Assembly (NCBI GenBank): GCA_948616425.1
Contig: CAPGBJ010000096.1
Coordinates: forward strand, 1-22,522
DNA: 22,522 nt
Direction of reading: 5' to 3'
Source of the DNA: an uncultured Oscillospiraceae bacterium
GTDB taxonomy: Bacteria > Bacillota > Clostridia > Oscillospirales > Oscillospiraceae
Part shown: positions 7,718 through 15,170 of the stretch, one piece after another
Position numbering within the stretch: the first letter of the stretch is position 1
Layout of the letters: each line of letters begins with the position of its first letter
The notes under the pieces: generated by a model
Database searches by the model: none
What the model saw: the letters and a program-made list of their open reading frames with translations, nothing else
Told to the model about the DNA's origin: nothing
Program-made: the position numbers and the translations under genes

Positions 7718-7984
7718 ATGATTGAGTCACGATGTGGAATTTTGTGCGGGGAATGCAGCTTTCGGGAGCAGATGGGCTGCAGCGGCTGTATTCAGATCCA
7801 AAAACCCTTTTGGGGCGACAGCTGCCCTGTGAAAGCTTGCTGTGAGGAAAAAGGACATACACACTGTGGTCAATGCGGGGATTTCCCCTGCGCAGTACTG
7901 AAGCAGTTTGCCTTTGATGAAAAACAGGGCGACGGCGGAAAACGGATTGATCAGTGCAGAGTTTGGAAGGAGAATGAGGTATGA
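7718..7984 (+). CDS. Cys-rich DUF3795-like small protein
   Basis: An 88-residue protein with 12 cysteines, arranged in short motifs typical of DUF3795: C6-x3-C10-x2-C13, C21-x2-C24, C36-x4-CC, C50-x2-C53-x4-C58 and C80. Such spacing suggests zinc or iron-sulfur binding; no enzymatic function is established for the family as far as I know. It starts at the ATG at 7718 with AAAGGA about ten bases ahead, 19 bases after the purF homologue, and its TGA overlaps the purM ATG by four bases (ATGA). It is therefore translationally coupled to purine synthesis. An upstream frame extension overlapping the purF end is not used. Partnership with the Cys-less PurF is only an inference from position. Confidence 0.72.
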   Translation: MIESRCGILCGECSFREQMGCSGCIQIQKPFWGDSCPVKACCEEKGHTHCGQCGDFPCAVLKQFAFDEKQGDGGKRIDQCRVWKENEV

Positions 7985-9045
7985 ATAACTCTCATTCCGC
8001 ATCATACGCCGCTGCCGGCGTCGACATTGAGGCCGGCTACAAGGGCGTACAACTGATGAAAAAGCATGTGGCCCGCACCATGGTCCCCGGCGTGGTCAGC
8101 GGTATCGGCGGCTTCGGTGGCCTGTTTGCCCCCGATCTGACTGGGATGAAGGAGCCGGTGCTTGTCTCAGGAACTGACGGCGTTGGCACAAAAATTCGTC
8201 TGGCCCAGCTGCTGGACAGGCATGACACCATCGGCATCGACTGCGTGGCCATGTGTGTCAACGACATCATCTGCTGCGGCGCCAAACCTCTGTTCTTCCT
8301 GGACTACATCGCCATCGGCAAGAACGAACCTGAGAAGGTGGCGTCCATCGTCTCCGGCGTGGCCGAGGGCTGCGTCCAATCGGGCTGCGCCCTGATCGGC
8401 GGCGAGACCGCCGAGCACCCCGGACTGATGGCCCCCGAGGACTACGACCTGGCTGGCTTCGCCGTGGGCGTAGTGGATCGGGAGAAGATCATCGACGGCT
8501 CCAAGGTAAGCGAGGGGGACGCCCTCATTGGCCTCACCTCCTCTGGAGTCCACTCCAACGGCTTCTCTCTGGTGCGCAAGGTATTCGACATCGAACACGC
8601 CGATCTGAACATCCCCATGGACGAGCTGGAGGGCAAGTCCCTTGGCGAGGCCCTGCTGGCCCCCACCAAGCTCTATGTGAAGCCCGTCCTGGCCCTCATT
8701 GACGGCGGGGTGGACCTCCACGGCGCCAGCCACATCACCGGCGGCGGCTTCTATGAGAACGTCCCCCGGATGCTGCCCGAGGGGCTGGAGGCCTTCTTCC
8801 CCGTGGCCACGCTGCCCAGCCTGCCTATTTTCGACCTCATTCAGGAGCGGGGCAATATCCCGGAGCACGACATGTACAACACCTTCAACATGGGCCTGGG
8901 CATGGTGCTGGCCGTCCCCCGGGAACAGGCAGAGCAGGCCCTGACCATCCTCCATACCGCCGGCGAGACCGACGCGGCGGAGGTGGGCTGTGTGCAGACG
9001 GGAGACAGGGGCGTCTCCTTCGGCACCGTCAGCATTCCCGTATGA
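7981..9045 (+). CDS. purM: Phosphoribosylformylglycinamidine cyclo-ligase (AIR synthetase)
   Basis: Converts FGAM to AIR using ATP. The 354-residue length is typical. Visible family elements are the N-terminal SYAAAGVDIEAGYKGV, the VSGTDGVGTKIRLA ATP-site strand (about 61-74), DCVAMCVNDIICCGAKPLFFLDY (about 83-105), GCALIGGETAEHPG (about 134-147), GLTSSGVHSNGFSLVR, and ASHITGGGFYENVPRML near residue 250. The ATG overlaps the upstream stop (ATGA) and AAGGAG lies just ahead, so the start is secure. It overlaps purN by four bases in the same way, making a tight coupled unit. Confidence 0.97.
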   Translation: MNNSHSASYAAAGVDIEAGYKGVQLMKKHVARTMVPGVVSGIGGFGGLFAPDLTGMKEPVLVSGTDGVGTKIRLAQLLDRHDTIGIDCVAMCVNDIICCGAKPLFFLDYIAIGKNEPEKVASIVSGVAEGCVQSGCALIGGETAEHPGLMAPEDYDLAGFAVGVVDREKIIDGSKVSEGDALIGLTSSGVHSNGFSLVRKVFDIEHADLNIPMDELEGKSLGEALLAPTKLYVKPVLALIDGGVDLHGASHITGGGFYENVPRMLPEGLEAFFPVATLPSLPIFDLIQERGNIPEHDMYNTFNMGLGMVLAVPREQAEQALTILHTAGETDAAEVGCVQTGDRGVSFGTVSIPV

Positions 9046-9686
9046 GCAGGAAAAAAATCGCCGTCCTGGTCTCCGGCGGCGGAACCAATTTACAGGCCCT
9101 CATCGACGCCCAGGGCCGGGGAGAGATTATCAACGGGGAGATTACCGTTGTCATCTCCTCCGCACCAGAGGTTTACGCTTTGGAGCGGGCCGCAAAAGCC
9201 GGTATCCCCGGATATGTGCTGGATCGAAAAAGTTATCCCTCCAACCAGGCCATGACGGTGGCACTGGTAGAAAAATTAAAAGAGCTGTCCATAGATGTTG
9301 TGGTAATGGCGGGCTTTATGACTATTGTAACCAAAGAGTTTTTTGAAGTTTACGAAAATGCCATTATCAATGTCCACCCTGCTCTAATCCCTTCTTTTGC
9401 CGGCCCGGGGTGCTTCGGCCTTCACGTCCATGAGAAGGCCCTAACCTACGGCGTGAAGATCTCCGGTGCCACTGTACACTTCGTCACCGAGGAGTGCGAC
9501 AGCGGACCTATCATCCTGCAAAAGGCGGTAGATGTCCTCCCAGACGACACCCCCGAGACCCTCCAACGCCGGATCATGGAGCAGTGCGAGTGGAAACTTC
9601 TACCCCAGGCCGTCTCCCTCTTCTGCCAGGACCGGTTGAGGGTAGAGGGCCGGACAGTGCGGATTCTGCCTTCGTCCAATATATAG
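9042..9686 (+). CDS. purN: Phosphoribosylglycinamide formyltransferase (10-formyl-THF dependent)
   Basis: Transfers a formyl group from 10-formyltetrahydrofolate to GAR. The 214-residue protein shows the N-terminal LVSGGGTNLQALIDA phosphate-binding loop (residues 9-23) and the catalytic triad N110 and H112 in NVHPALIPSF and D153 in EECDSGPI, equivalent to E. coli N106, H108 and D144. It overlaps the end of purM by four bases. Because PurN needs folate, the pathway here is the folate-dependent branch; no formate-dependent PurT is in the window. The stop lies 83 bases before purO. Confidence 0.96.
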   Translation: MSRKKIAVLVSGGGTNLQALIDAQGRGEIINGEITVVISSAPEVYALERAAKAGIPGYVLDRKSYPSNQAMTVALVEKLKELSIDVVVMAGFMTIVTKEFFEVYENAIINVHPALIPSFAGPGCFGLHVHEKALTYGVKISGATVHFVTEECDSGPIILQKAVDVLPDDTPETLQRRIMEQCEWKLLPQAVSLFCQDRLRVEGRTVRILPSSNI

Positions 9687-9732
9687 TGGGCGCCTCACAA
9701 AACGTCTGCAAATTTGTCATTATAGAAAAGAC

Positions 9733-9752
9733 GGGCGCATCGTAATGCGTCC
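9733..9752. repeat. Short palindromic element between purN and purO
   Basis: GGGCGCAT (9733-9740) pairs with ATGCGTCC (9745-9752) around a CGTA loop, with one G-U pair, and is followed by CTACAGG. The wording resembles the small dispersed GGGCGCAT/ATGCGCCC palindromes found in multiple copies in many bacterial genomes. It sits directly upstream of the purO ribosome binding site. Only one copy is seen in this window, so repeat status is an inference. Confidence 0.4.
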
Positions 9753-9769
9753 CTACAGGAGGTCCCAAA

Positions 9770-10471
9770 GTGATTGATTTGACAAAATATCTCTCCGAAA
9801 ACCCCTACCCCGGCAGGGGCATCCTCATGGGCCGCACGGTCAACAACCAGGCGGTCATCGCCTATTTCATCATGGGCCGCAGCGAGAACAGCCGCAACCG
9901 AATTTTTGAAAACACCGAGGACGGCATCCGGACAAAGGCCTTTGACGAGAGCAAGATGACCGATCCCTCTCTCATCATCTACCACCCCGTCCGGCTGCTG
10001 CCCAACGGCCTGCTGGTGGTGACCAACGGCGACCAGACCGACACCATCCGGGACGCGATTGCGGAGGGCCACTGCTACCGCCACGCCCTTACACAGCGGA
10101 AGTTCGAGCCTGACGGCCCCAACTGGACCCCCCGCATCTCCGGCGTAATGAAGCCCGACGGCACCTATAATCTGTCCATCCTCAAGAGCCTGGACGGCGA
10201 CCCCAGCTGCTGCTGCCGGTACTTCTTCGAATACGACGCCCCCATAGCCGGGACGGGCCACTTCATTCACACCTACCAGAGCGACGGCGACCCCCTGCCC
10301 TCTTTCCAGGGCGAGCCCCGGCGGGTGAAGATCAGCGCCCTGACCTCCGACGACTTGGCCAGGGAAATCTGGGACAGCCTGAATGAGGACAATAAGGTGT
10401 CTCTTTACGTCCGTCTTATCGACCTGGCAGGCGGTGGAACGGACAGCTGTATCATTAATAAGAACTGCTGA
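9770..10471 (+). CDS. purO: IMP cyclohydrolase, PurO type
   Basis: Closes FAICAR to IMP, the last step of the pathway. The 233-residue protein matches the stand-alone IMP cyclohydrolase family (PF07826) best known as archaeal PurO: YPGRGILMGRT near residue 15, VIAYFIMGRSENSRNR (about 29-44), TDPSLIIYHPV, VVTNGDQTDTI (about 82-92), NWTPRISGVM and FFEYDAPIAGTGHFIHTY (about 152-169). It is unrelated in fold to the N-terminal half of PurH. The start is a GTG at 9770, fixed by AGGAGG at 9757-9762 seven bases ahead. With the formyltransferase at 12389-13561 it replaces bifunctional PurH. Confidence 0.88.
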   Translation: MIDLTKYLSENPYPGRGILMGRTVNNQAVIAYFIMGRSENSRNRIFENTEDGIRTKAFDESKMTDPSLIIYHPVRLLPNGLLVVTNGDQTDTIRDAIAEGHCYRHALTQRKFEPDGPNWTPRISGVMKPDGTYNLSILKSLDGDPSCCCRYFFEYDAPIAGTGHFIHTYQSDGDPLPSFQGEPRRVKISALTSDDLAREIWDSLNEDNKVSLYVRLIDLAGGGTDSCIINKNC

Positions 10472-10486
10472 AAGAAGGGTATTGCA

Positions 10487-11683
10487 ATGGGTCTCTTAGA
10501 CCGCTTCAAGAAACAGGACAAGCCCTCTGAGCCCAAGACGGAAATTTCCGCCACCCCGGAGACGGGTCTGATCGACTTTCACCCCTACGACACCGGACTG
10601 GCTGAGTCCGTCCGGGCGCTGGAGGCGGACCTGCGAACGCTGAACACCAACGGACGCCGGCCCTGCGGCCGGGACGAGTTCATCGCCCTGCTGGCGGGGA
10701 TCTCCGCTCTGCGCAAGACCCCCGGCATCCCCGGGCCCAACGAGTCGGGGCCCAACTACTTCATCACCCTGCCCAAATGCGCCGACCCCACGGCGGAAAT
10801 GGCCTGCAAAGCCCACCTGGAGGGTATTTTCGGCATTACGGACAAGGAGTCCATGGTGGAGTTCTGTAACAAGGAGCTGCGCTGCCACAGCCAGTATCTG
10901 GACTTCGAGGGTTTCTGGGAGGGCCGTCCCCCCTTCGACCTGTCTCAGCTCAACGGGGGTGGCCTGGAGTTCTTCCAGGTGGCCCGTGACTTCTCCGCCC
11001 AGTTCTACCCCATCGTGGGCCACAAGGGCTATCTGGCCTGGGACATCAGCGAGTGTGTGGGCCATCTGCGGGCGGGCTACGCCTGCGGCCTGCTCACCCG
11101 GGAGGAATTTGACGAGATGGCGGAGCACTGGATTGTCCAGGCCCAGATTTTCCGGGACTGGACTGACTTTGCCGTCAGTCTGGTGTGCGGCGAGCTGTAC
11201 TGGGACTTCCGGGGCGGCTCCAAGCTGCCCGAGCTGAACAAGGGCCTGGAGCTGTGGACCAAGCTGGTAAGCATGCTTTTAAACGACGGCGCCGCCTGGG
11301 CCAGCGGCCTGTGGCATGTCCCGCCCCGGAAAAAAGAATTTCGGCTGTGGGCCCCGGAGTTTAAGCTGTACCTCACCGACTGGGAGGAGCCCAGCGGCTG
11401 CTTCGCCACCGACCACATCACTGTCCTGGGCAAGAAGGTGGGCTGGTGCTATCGGGAACAGCCCACCGAGGGCCGCCCCGACAGCGGCTGGCGGTTCTTC
11501 TCCGGCGAGGAGAGCGAGGACTACGTCAATGATTCCAAAAACACCGAGGTCTACGACCTGAATACCATCTGCAACTATGACCCGGACATCCTTCCCCTGC
11601 TGACCGCCCCCGTTGGTACCGCCTATATGCGGGGACCGGACGGGAAATTCCGCGCTGAACAGTATACACCATCGGAGGATTGA
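10487..11683 (+). CDS. DUF1266-DUF2185 (Imm33-like) fusion protein
   Basis: A 398-residue protein of unknown function with no signal peptide. The middle (about 105-240) resembles DUF1266, centred on YLAWDISECVGHLRAGYACG and the DWTDFAVSLVCGELYWD helix. The C-terminal part (about 305-390) resembles DUF2185/Imm33: ITVLGKKVGWCYREQP, DSGWRFFSGEES, YDLNTICNYDPDILPLL. The first 30 residues are a basic, low-complexity lead. It starts 15 bases after purO and its stop lies five bases before the next gene, whose ribosome binding site is inside its end, so it is part of the purine transcript. GC content matches its neighbours, which argues against very recent acquisition. Both domain families occur among toxin-immunity proteins, but no toxin is nearby. 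Confidence 0.72.
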   Translation: MGLLDRFKKQDKPSEPKTEISATPETGLIDFHPYDTGLAESVRALEADLRTLNTNGRRPCGRDEFIALLAGISALRKTPGIPGPNESGPNYFITLPKCADPTAEMACKAHLEGIFGITDKESMVEFCNKELRCHSQYLDFEGFWEGRPPFDLSQLNGGGLEFFQVARDFSAQFYPIVGHKGYLAWDISECVGHLRAGYACGLLTREEFDEMAEHWIVQAQIFRDWTDFAVSLVCGELYWDFRGGSKLPELNKGLELWTKLVSMLLNDGAAWASGLWHVPPRKKEFRLWAPEFKLYLTDWEEPSGCFATDHITVLGKKVGWCYREQPTEGRPDSGWRFFSGEESEDYVNDSKNTEVYDLNTICNYDPDILPLLTAPVGTAYMRGPDGKFRAEQYTPSED

Positions 11684-11687
11684 TGTT

Positions 11688-12305
11688 ATGCCAACCGCAA
11701 AAGAGCTGGCGCAAGCCTACTATGACGGTTTGAAAGAGGCCTATTACCGGGAGGGAGGCCAGGAGGTCTGGGACCGCTTCGCCTCTGTGGCCCAGGGGGC
11801 CAGCCAGGAGGATATCGACTGGCTGCTGAAATTTTACCCGGACATACCCGAAAGTCTGATCGAGCTGCTCAAGCTGGTGGACGGCACCTACTACCGGGAG
11901 TACCCCCAGGACAAGGTGCTCCTCTACTTCCTGGGCTCCGACTACGAGGGCTACCCCTACTATCTGCTCTCCGCCCGGCAGATGGTGGATACCAAGGACC
12001 AGTTCCGCCAGTGGGGTGACTACCTCATCGACCGGGAATATGACGACATCCCGGTGGACGAGGGGGTCTGCGACGACATGGACAAGCTGGACTTCCTCCA
12101 CTTCTCCGACTGCTGCAACAACGGCGGCACCTCCCAGCTCTTCATTGACTTCTCCCCCTCCGCCAAGGGCCAAAAGGGCCAGGTGCTGCGCTACCTCCAC
12201 GACCCGGACGAGCTGGTGGTCGTCGCCGACAGCTTTGACGAGTACCTGCAAATGCTGATCGACCAGGACTACGCCTTTATCGACGAGGACTCTGTAGAAG
12301 AATAA
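11688..12305 (+). CDS. SMI1/KNR4-like (SUKH superfamily) protein
   Basis: A 205-residue acidic cytoplasmic protein with the SUKH look: FYPDIPESLIELLKLVDGTYY (about 47-67), a mid-region with FLGSDYEGYPYYLL, and later FLHFSDCCNNGGTSQLFIDFSPS then GQVLRYLHDPDELVVVADSFDEYLQML (about 170-195). SUKH proteins often act as immunity proteins against polymorphic toxins, but many are housekeeping or unknown. The ATG at 11688 is preferred over an upstream frame extension because GGAGG (11674-11678) precedes it and the extension overlaps the previous gene. It lies between purO and the AICAR formyltransferase, in step with the operon. Confidence 0.75.
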   Translation: MPTAKELAQAYYDGLKEAYYREGGQEVWDRFASVAQGASQEDIDWLLKFYPDIPESLIELLKLVDGTYYREYPQDKVLLYFLGSDYEGYPYYLLSARQMVDTKDQFRQWGDYLIDREYDDIPVDEGVCDDMDKLDFLHFSDCCNNGGTSQLFIDFSPSAKGQKGQVLRYLHDPDELVVVADSFDEYLQMLIDQDYAFIDEDSVEE

Positions 12306-12307
12306 GA

Positions 12308-12369
12308 GGAAAAACGAAGTTTTTCCATATAGTTCTTTCCCTTCCTTTCTTGAAAGGAAGGGAGAAAGA
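12308..12369. repeat. Two consecutive hairpins between the SUKH gene and the formyltransferase
   Basis: The first is a perfect 8-base inverted repeat, GGAAAAAC/GTTTTTCC (12308-12326, GAA loop). The second is a pyrimidine/purine hairpin whose arms (12334-12349 and 12352-12369) pair over 11-12 continuous base pairs and, allowing a two-base bulge, about 16. It ends just before the AAAGGAG of the next gene. No T run follows, so it looks more like an mRNA processing, stability or translation-control element than a terminator. Confidence 0.55.
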
Positions 12370-12388
12370 CCCGAAAGGAGTGCAAGCA

Positions 12389-13561
12389 ATGACTGAGCTG
12401 GAACTGAAATACGGCTGCAACCCCAACCAGAAGCCGGCCCGCATCTACATGGAGGAGGGCGAGCTGCCCCTGGAGGTGCTCAACGGCCGGCCGGGGTATA
12501 TCAACTTTATGGACGCCCTCAACTCCTGGCAGCTGGTAAAGGCCCTGAAGCAGGCCACTGGCCTGCCCGCCGCCGCCTCCTTTAAGCACGTCTCCCCCGC
12601 CGGCGCAGCCCTGGGCCTGCCCCTGAATGACACTGAACGGCTGATGTACCTGGCCCCCCAGGGGGACCTCTCCCCCATCGCCTGCGCCTACATCCGGGCC
12701 CGGGGGGCCGACCGGCTGTGCTCCTTCGGAGACTGGGCGGCGCTGTCTGACACCTGCGACGGCGACACCGCCCGCTTTTTGGCTGGGGAGGTATCTGACG
12801 GCGTGATTGCCCCCGGCTACACCGACGAGGCCCTGGAAATTCTCAAAGCCAAACGCAAGGGCGGCTACAACGTGGTCAAGATCGACCCAGACTACGTCCC
12901 CGCCCCTATCGAGCGGAGGAACATCTTCGGCATCACCTTCGAGCAGGGGTACAACGACCTCTCAATTGACGAGAGTATGCTGGAGAATATCGTCACAAAG
13001 AACCGCGACCTGCCCCAGGGGGCCAAAAACGACATGCTGTTGGCCCTGATTACCCTGAAATACACCCAGTCCAACTCGGTGTGCTACGTCAAAGACGGAC
13101 AGACCATCGGTGTGGGGGCCGGTCAGCAGAGCCGCATCCACTGTACCCGGCTGGCGGGGAACAAGGCGGACATCTGGTGGCTGCGGCAGCACCCCTGGGT
13201 CTTGGAGCTGGATTTTTTGGACGGAATCCGCCGTCCGGAGCGGGACAACACCATTGACCAGTATATTGCGGACTTTACAGCCCTCACCCGGGGCGGCGTC
13301 TGGAAGCAGTTTTTCAAGACCTGTCCCAAGAACCTGACTTCCGCTGTCAAAGAGGAGTGGATCGCCCAGTGTCTCACCGGCGTTACCCTTGGCAGTGACG
13401 CCTTCTTCCCCTTCGGTGACAATGTGGAGCGGGCCCATCAGTCTGGCGTGCAGTATATCGCCCAGCCCGGCGGCTCCATCCGGGACGATCAGGTCATTGA
13501 GACCGCCGACAAATACGGCATGGTCATGGCCTTTACGGGAATGCGGCTGTTCCATCATTGA
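12389..13561 (+). CDS. Stand-alone AICAR formyltransferase (PurH C-terminal half only, PurV-like)
   Basis: Transfers formyl from 10-formyl-THF to AICAR, giving FAICAR. The 390-residue protein aligns only with the transformylase half of PurH: it opens with LKYGCNPNQKPA, has LNGRPGYINFMDALNSWQLV (about 31-50) and the catalytic K66-H67 in ASFKHVSPAGAA, and ends with the conserved region SDAFFPFGDNVE, GVQYIAQPGGSIRDDQVI and MAFTGMRLFHH. The MGS-like IMP cyclohydrolase half of PurH is absent by design, not by truncation, since the protein has its own AAAGGAG and start. PurO upstream supplies that activity. The symbol purV has been used for archaeal stand-alone forms. Confidence 0.9.
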   Translation: MTELELKYGCNPNQKPARIYMEEGELPLEVLNGRPGYINFMDALNSWQLVKALKQATGLPAAASFKHVSPAGAALGLPLNDTERLMYLAPQGDLSPIACAYIRARGADRLCSFGDWAALSDTCDGDTARFLAGEVSDGVIAPGYTDEALEILKAKRKGGYNVVKIDPDYVPAPIERRNIFGITFEQGYNDLSIDESMLENIVTKNRDLPQGAKNDMLLALITLKYTQSNSVCYVKDGQTIGVGAGQQSRIHCTRLAGNKADIWWLRQHPWVLELDFLDGIRRPERDNTIDQYIADFTALTRGGVWKQFFKTCPKNLTSAVKEEWIAQCLTGVTLGSDAFFPFGDNVERAHQSGVQYIAQPGGSIRDDQVIETADKYGMVMAFTGMRLFHH

Positions 13562-13573
13562 GGAGGAATTGGT

Positions 13574-13741
13574 ATGCAACAGAAGTTGATTCGGGGCGGC
13601 ATTTCCTTGGCTGTCTTTTTTCTAATATTGCTTTTAGCCGAACCTCTCACGACACATTTTTTTGATGAGATCGCAAAAAGTATCTGCTATCTCGCCGCCG
13701 TGGTAGGCGCAGGCTGCTACTGGATCGGCAGTCGAGACTGA
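13574..13741 (+). CDS. Second small membrane protein within the purine operon
   Basis: A 55-residue open frame with a basic start (MQQKLIRGG), a hydrophobic segment (about 10-22, ISLAVFFLILLLA), a short polar loop (TTHFFDEIAKS) and a second hydrophobic segment (about 37-51, ICYLAAVVGAGCYWIG), so probably a two-pass hairpin in the membrane. GAGGAGG lies about eight bases before the ATG, one of the best ribosome binding sites in the operon. The gene fits exactly between the formyltransferase (12 bases upstream) and purD (17 bases downstream). No family is recognised. It does not look homologous to the other microprotein at 6115-6261 apart from being hydrophobic. Confidence 0.7.
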   Translation: MQQKLIRGGISLAVFFLILLLAEPLTTHFFDEIAKSICYLAAVVGAGCYWIGSRD

Positions 13742-13758
13742 TAAAAGGAGAACGTAAT

Positions 13759-15018
13759 ATGAAAGTCTTAGTAGTAGGCGGAGGTGGCCGTGAGCACGCC
13801 ATCTGCTGGAAGCTGGCACAGAGCCCCAAGGTGACGGAGCTCTACTGCGCCCCAGGCAATGGAGGCATTGCCCAGGTAGCTACCTGTGTGCCTATCAAGG
13901 CCACCGACGTGGACGGCATGGTGCAGTGGGCCAAGGACAACACTATGGACTTTGTCATGGTGGCCCCAGATGACCCCCTGGCTCTGGGCATGGTAGACGC
14001 TTTGGAGGCAGCAGGCATCCCCGCCTTCGGCCCCCGGGCCAACGCCGCCATCATCGAGGCCAGTAAAGCCTTCTCCAAGGAGCTGATGAAAAAATACCAC
14101 ATCCCCACCGCAAAATATGAGACCTTCACCGACCTGAACAAGGCCCTGGCCTACATCCGGGATCACGGCGCACCCATCGTGGTCAAGGCTGACGGACTAG
14201 CCCTGGGCAAGGGTGTGGTGGTGGCCTCCACGGTGGAGGAAGCCGAGCAGTCCCTCCGAGAGATGATGGAGGACAAGAAGTTTGGCGAATCGGGTTCCAC
14301 TGTGGTCATCGAGGAGTGCATGGTGGGCCCAGAGGTGACAGTGCTGGCCTTCTGCGACGGGGATCACCTGGTGCCCATGCTGTCCAGCCAGGACCACAAG
14401 CGGGCCTACGACGGCAACCAGGGCCCCAACACTGGCGGAATGGGTGCCTTCTGCCCCTCCCCCAAGTACACCCCGGATATTGCGGACCGGTGCATGAGGG
14501 AGATCTTCCTGCCCACGGTGGCCGCCCTGAATGCGGAGGGTCGGCCCTTCAAAGGGGTCATCTACTTCGGACTTATGTTAACCAAGGACGGCCCCAGAGT
14601 GGTGGAGTACAACGCCCGATTTGGCGACCCGGAGACTCAGCCCATCCTGTCCATGCTGGACACCGACCTGATGGACATTTTCCAGGCCTGCGTGGACGGC
14701 ACCTTGGACAAGATTGACATCAAATGGAAGTCCGGCGCAGCCTGCTGTCTGGTGCTGGCCTCAGGTGGCTATCCGGTCAGCTACCTGAGCGGCTACCCCA
14801 TCACCGGTCTGGCCGAGGCCGAGGCCCTGGGGGCCACTGTCTTCCACGCTGGTACCAAACAATCTGACGCCGGTGAGATTCTCACCTCTGGCGGCCGGGT
14901 GCTGGGGGTCACTGCCACCGGCAACACGCTAGAGGAGGCCATTGCCACTGCCTACGACGCCGCAAAGCCCATTTCCTTCCAAGATATGCACTTCCGCACC
15001 GATATCGGAAAAGTCTAA
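13759..15018 (+). CDS. purD: Phosphoribosylamine-glycine ligase (GAR synthetase)
   Basis: Ligates phosphoribosylamine to glycine with ATP. The 419-residue length is usual. It has the N-terminal VLVVGGGGREHAI (3-15) loop, the ATP-grasp lid IVVKADGLALGKGVVVA (about 140-156), the QGPNTGGMGAF substrate loop (221-231) and VEYNARFGDPETQ with metal-binding residues near 287-299. One usual GPEAPL segment reads APDDPL. AAAGGAG precedes the ATG. It closes the purine operon and is followed by a strong hairpin. Its substrate is the unstable product expected from the PurF homologue encoded earlier in the operon. Confidence 0.97.
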   Translation: MKVLVVGGGGREHAICWKLAQSPKVTELYCAPGNGGIAQVATCVPIKATDVDGMVQWAKDNTMDFVMVAPDDPLALGMVDALEAAGIPAFGPRANAAIIEASKAFSKELMKKYHIPTAKYETFTDLNKALAYIRDHGAPIVVKADGLALGKGVVVASTVEEAEQSLREMMEDKKFGESGSTVVIEECMVGPEVTVLAFCDGDHLVPMLSSQDHKRAYDGNQGPNTGGMGAFCPSPKYTPDIADRCMREIFLPTVAALNAEGRPFKGVIYFGLMLTKDGPRVVEYNARFGDPETQPILSMLDTDLMDIFQACVDGTLDKIDIKWKSGAACCLVLASGGYPVSYLSGYPITGLAEAEALGATVFHAGTKQSDAGEILTSGGRVLGVTATGNTLEEAIATAYDAAKPISFQDMHFRTDIGKV

Positions 15019-15027
15019 GTATAATTC

Positions 15028-15054
15028 AGCCCCCAGCTTAAAGCTGGGGGCTTT
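15028..15054 (+). terminator. Terminator of the purine operon
   Basis: AGCCCCCAGC (15028-15037) pairs perfectly with GCTGGGGGCT (15043-15052) around TTAAA, ten bases after the purD stop. The T run is short and interrupted (TTTCGTCT), but position and GC strength support a terminator. Confidence 0.8.
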
Positions 15055-15170
15055 CGTCTATAAGACTACAGCGCATCCTACTGAACGCGGGCAGACATTT
15101 CGCCAGTTTCCGCAAAGTCCTTTACAACGGTCCAGACAAGGACCTTGGGAATGATGTAATCGTTGCAAAT

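Noticed and set aside
8167..8955. Long minus-strand frame opposite purM
   Set aside because: Antisense shadow caused by the GC-rich third positions of purM.
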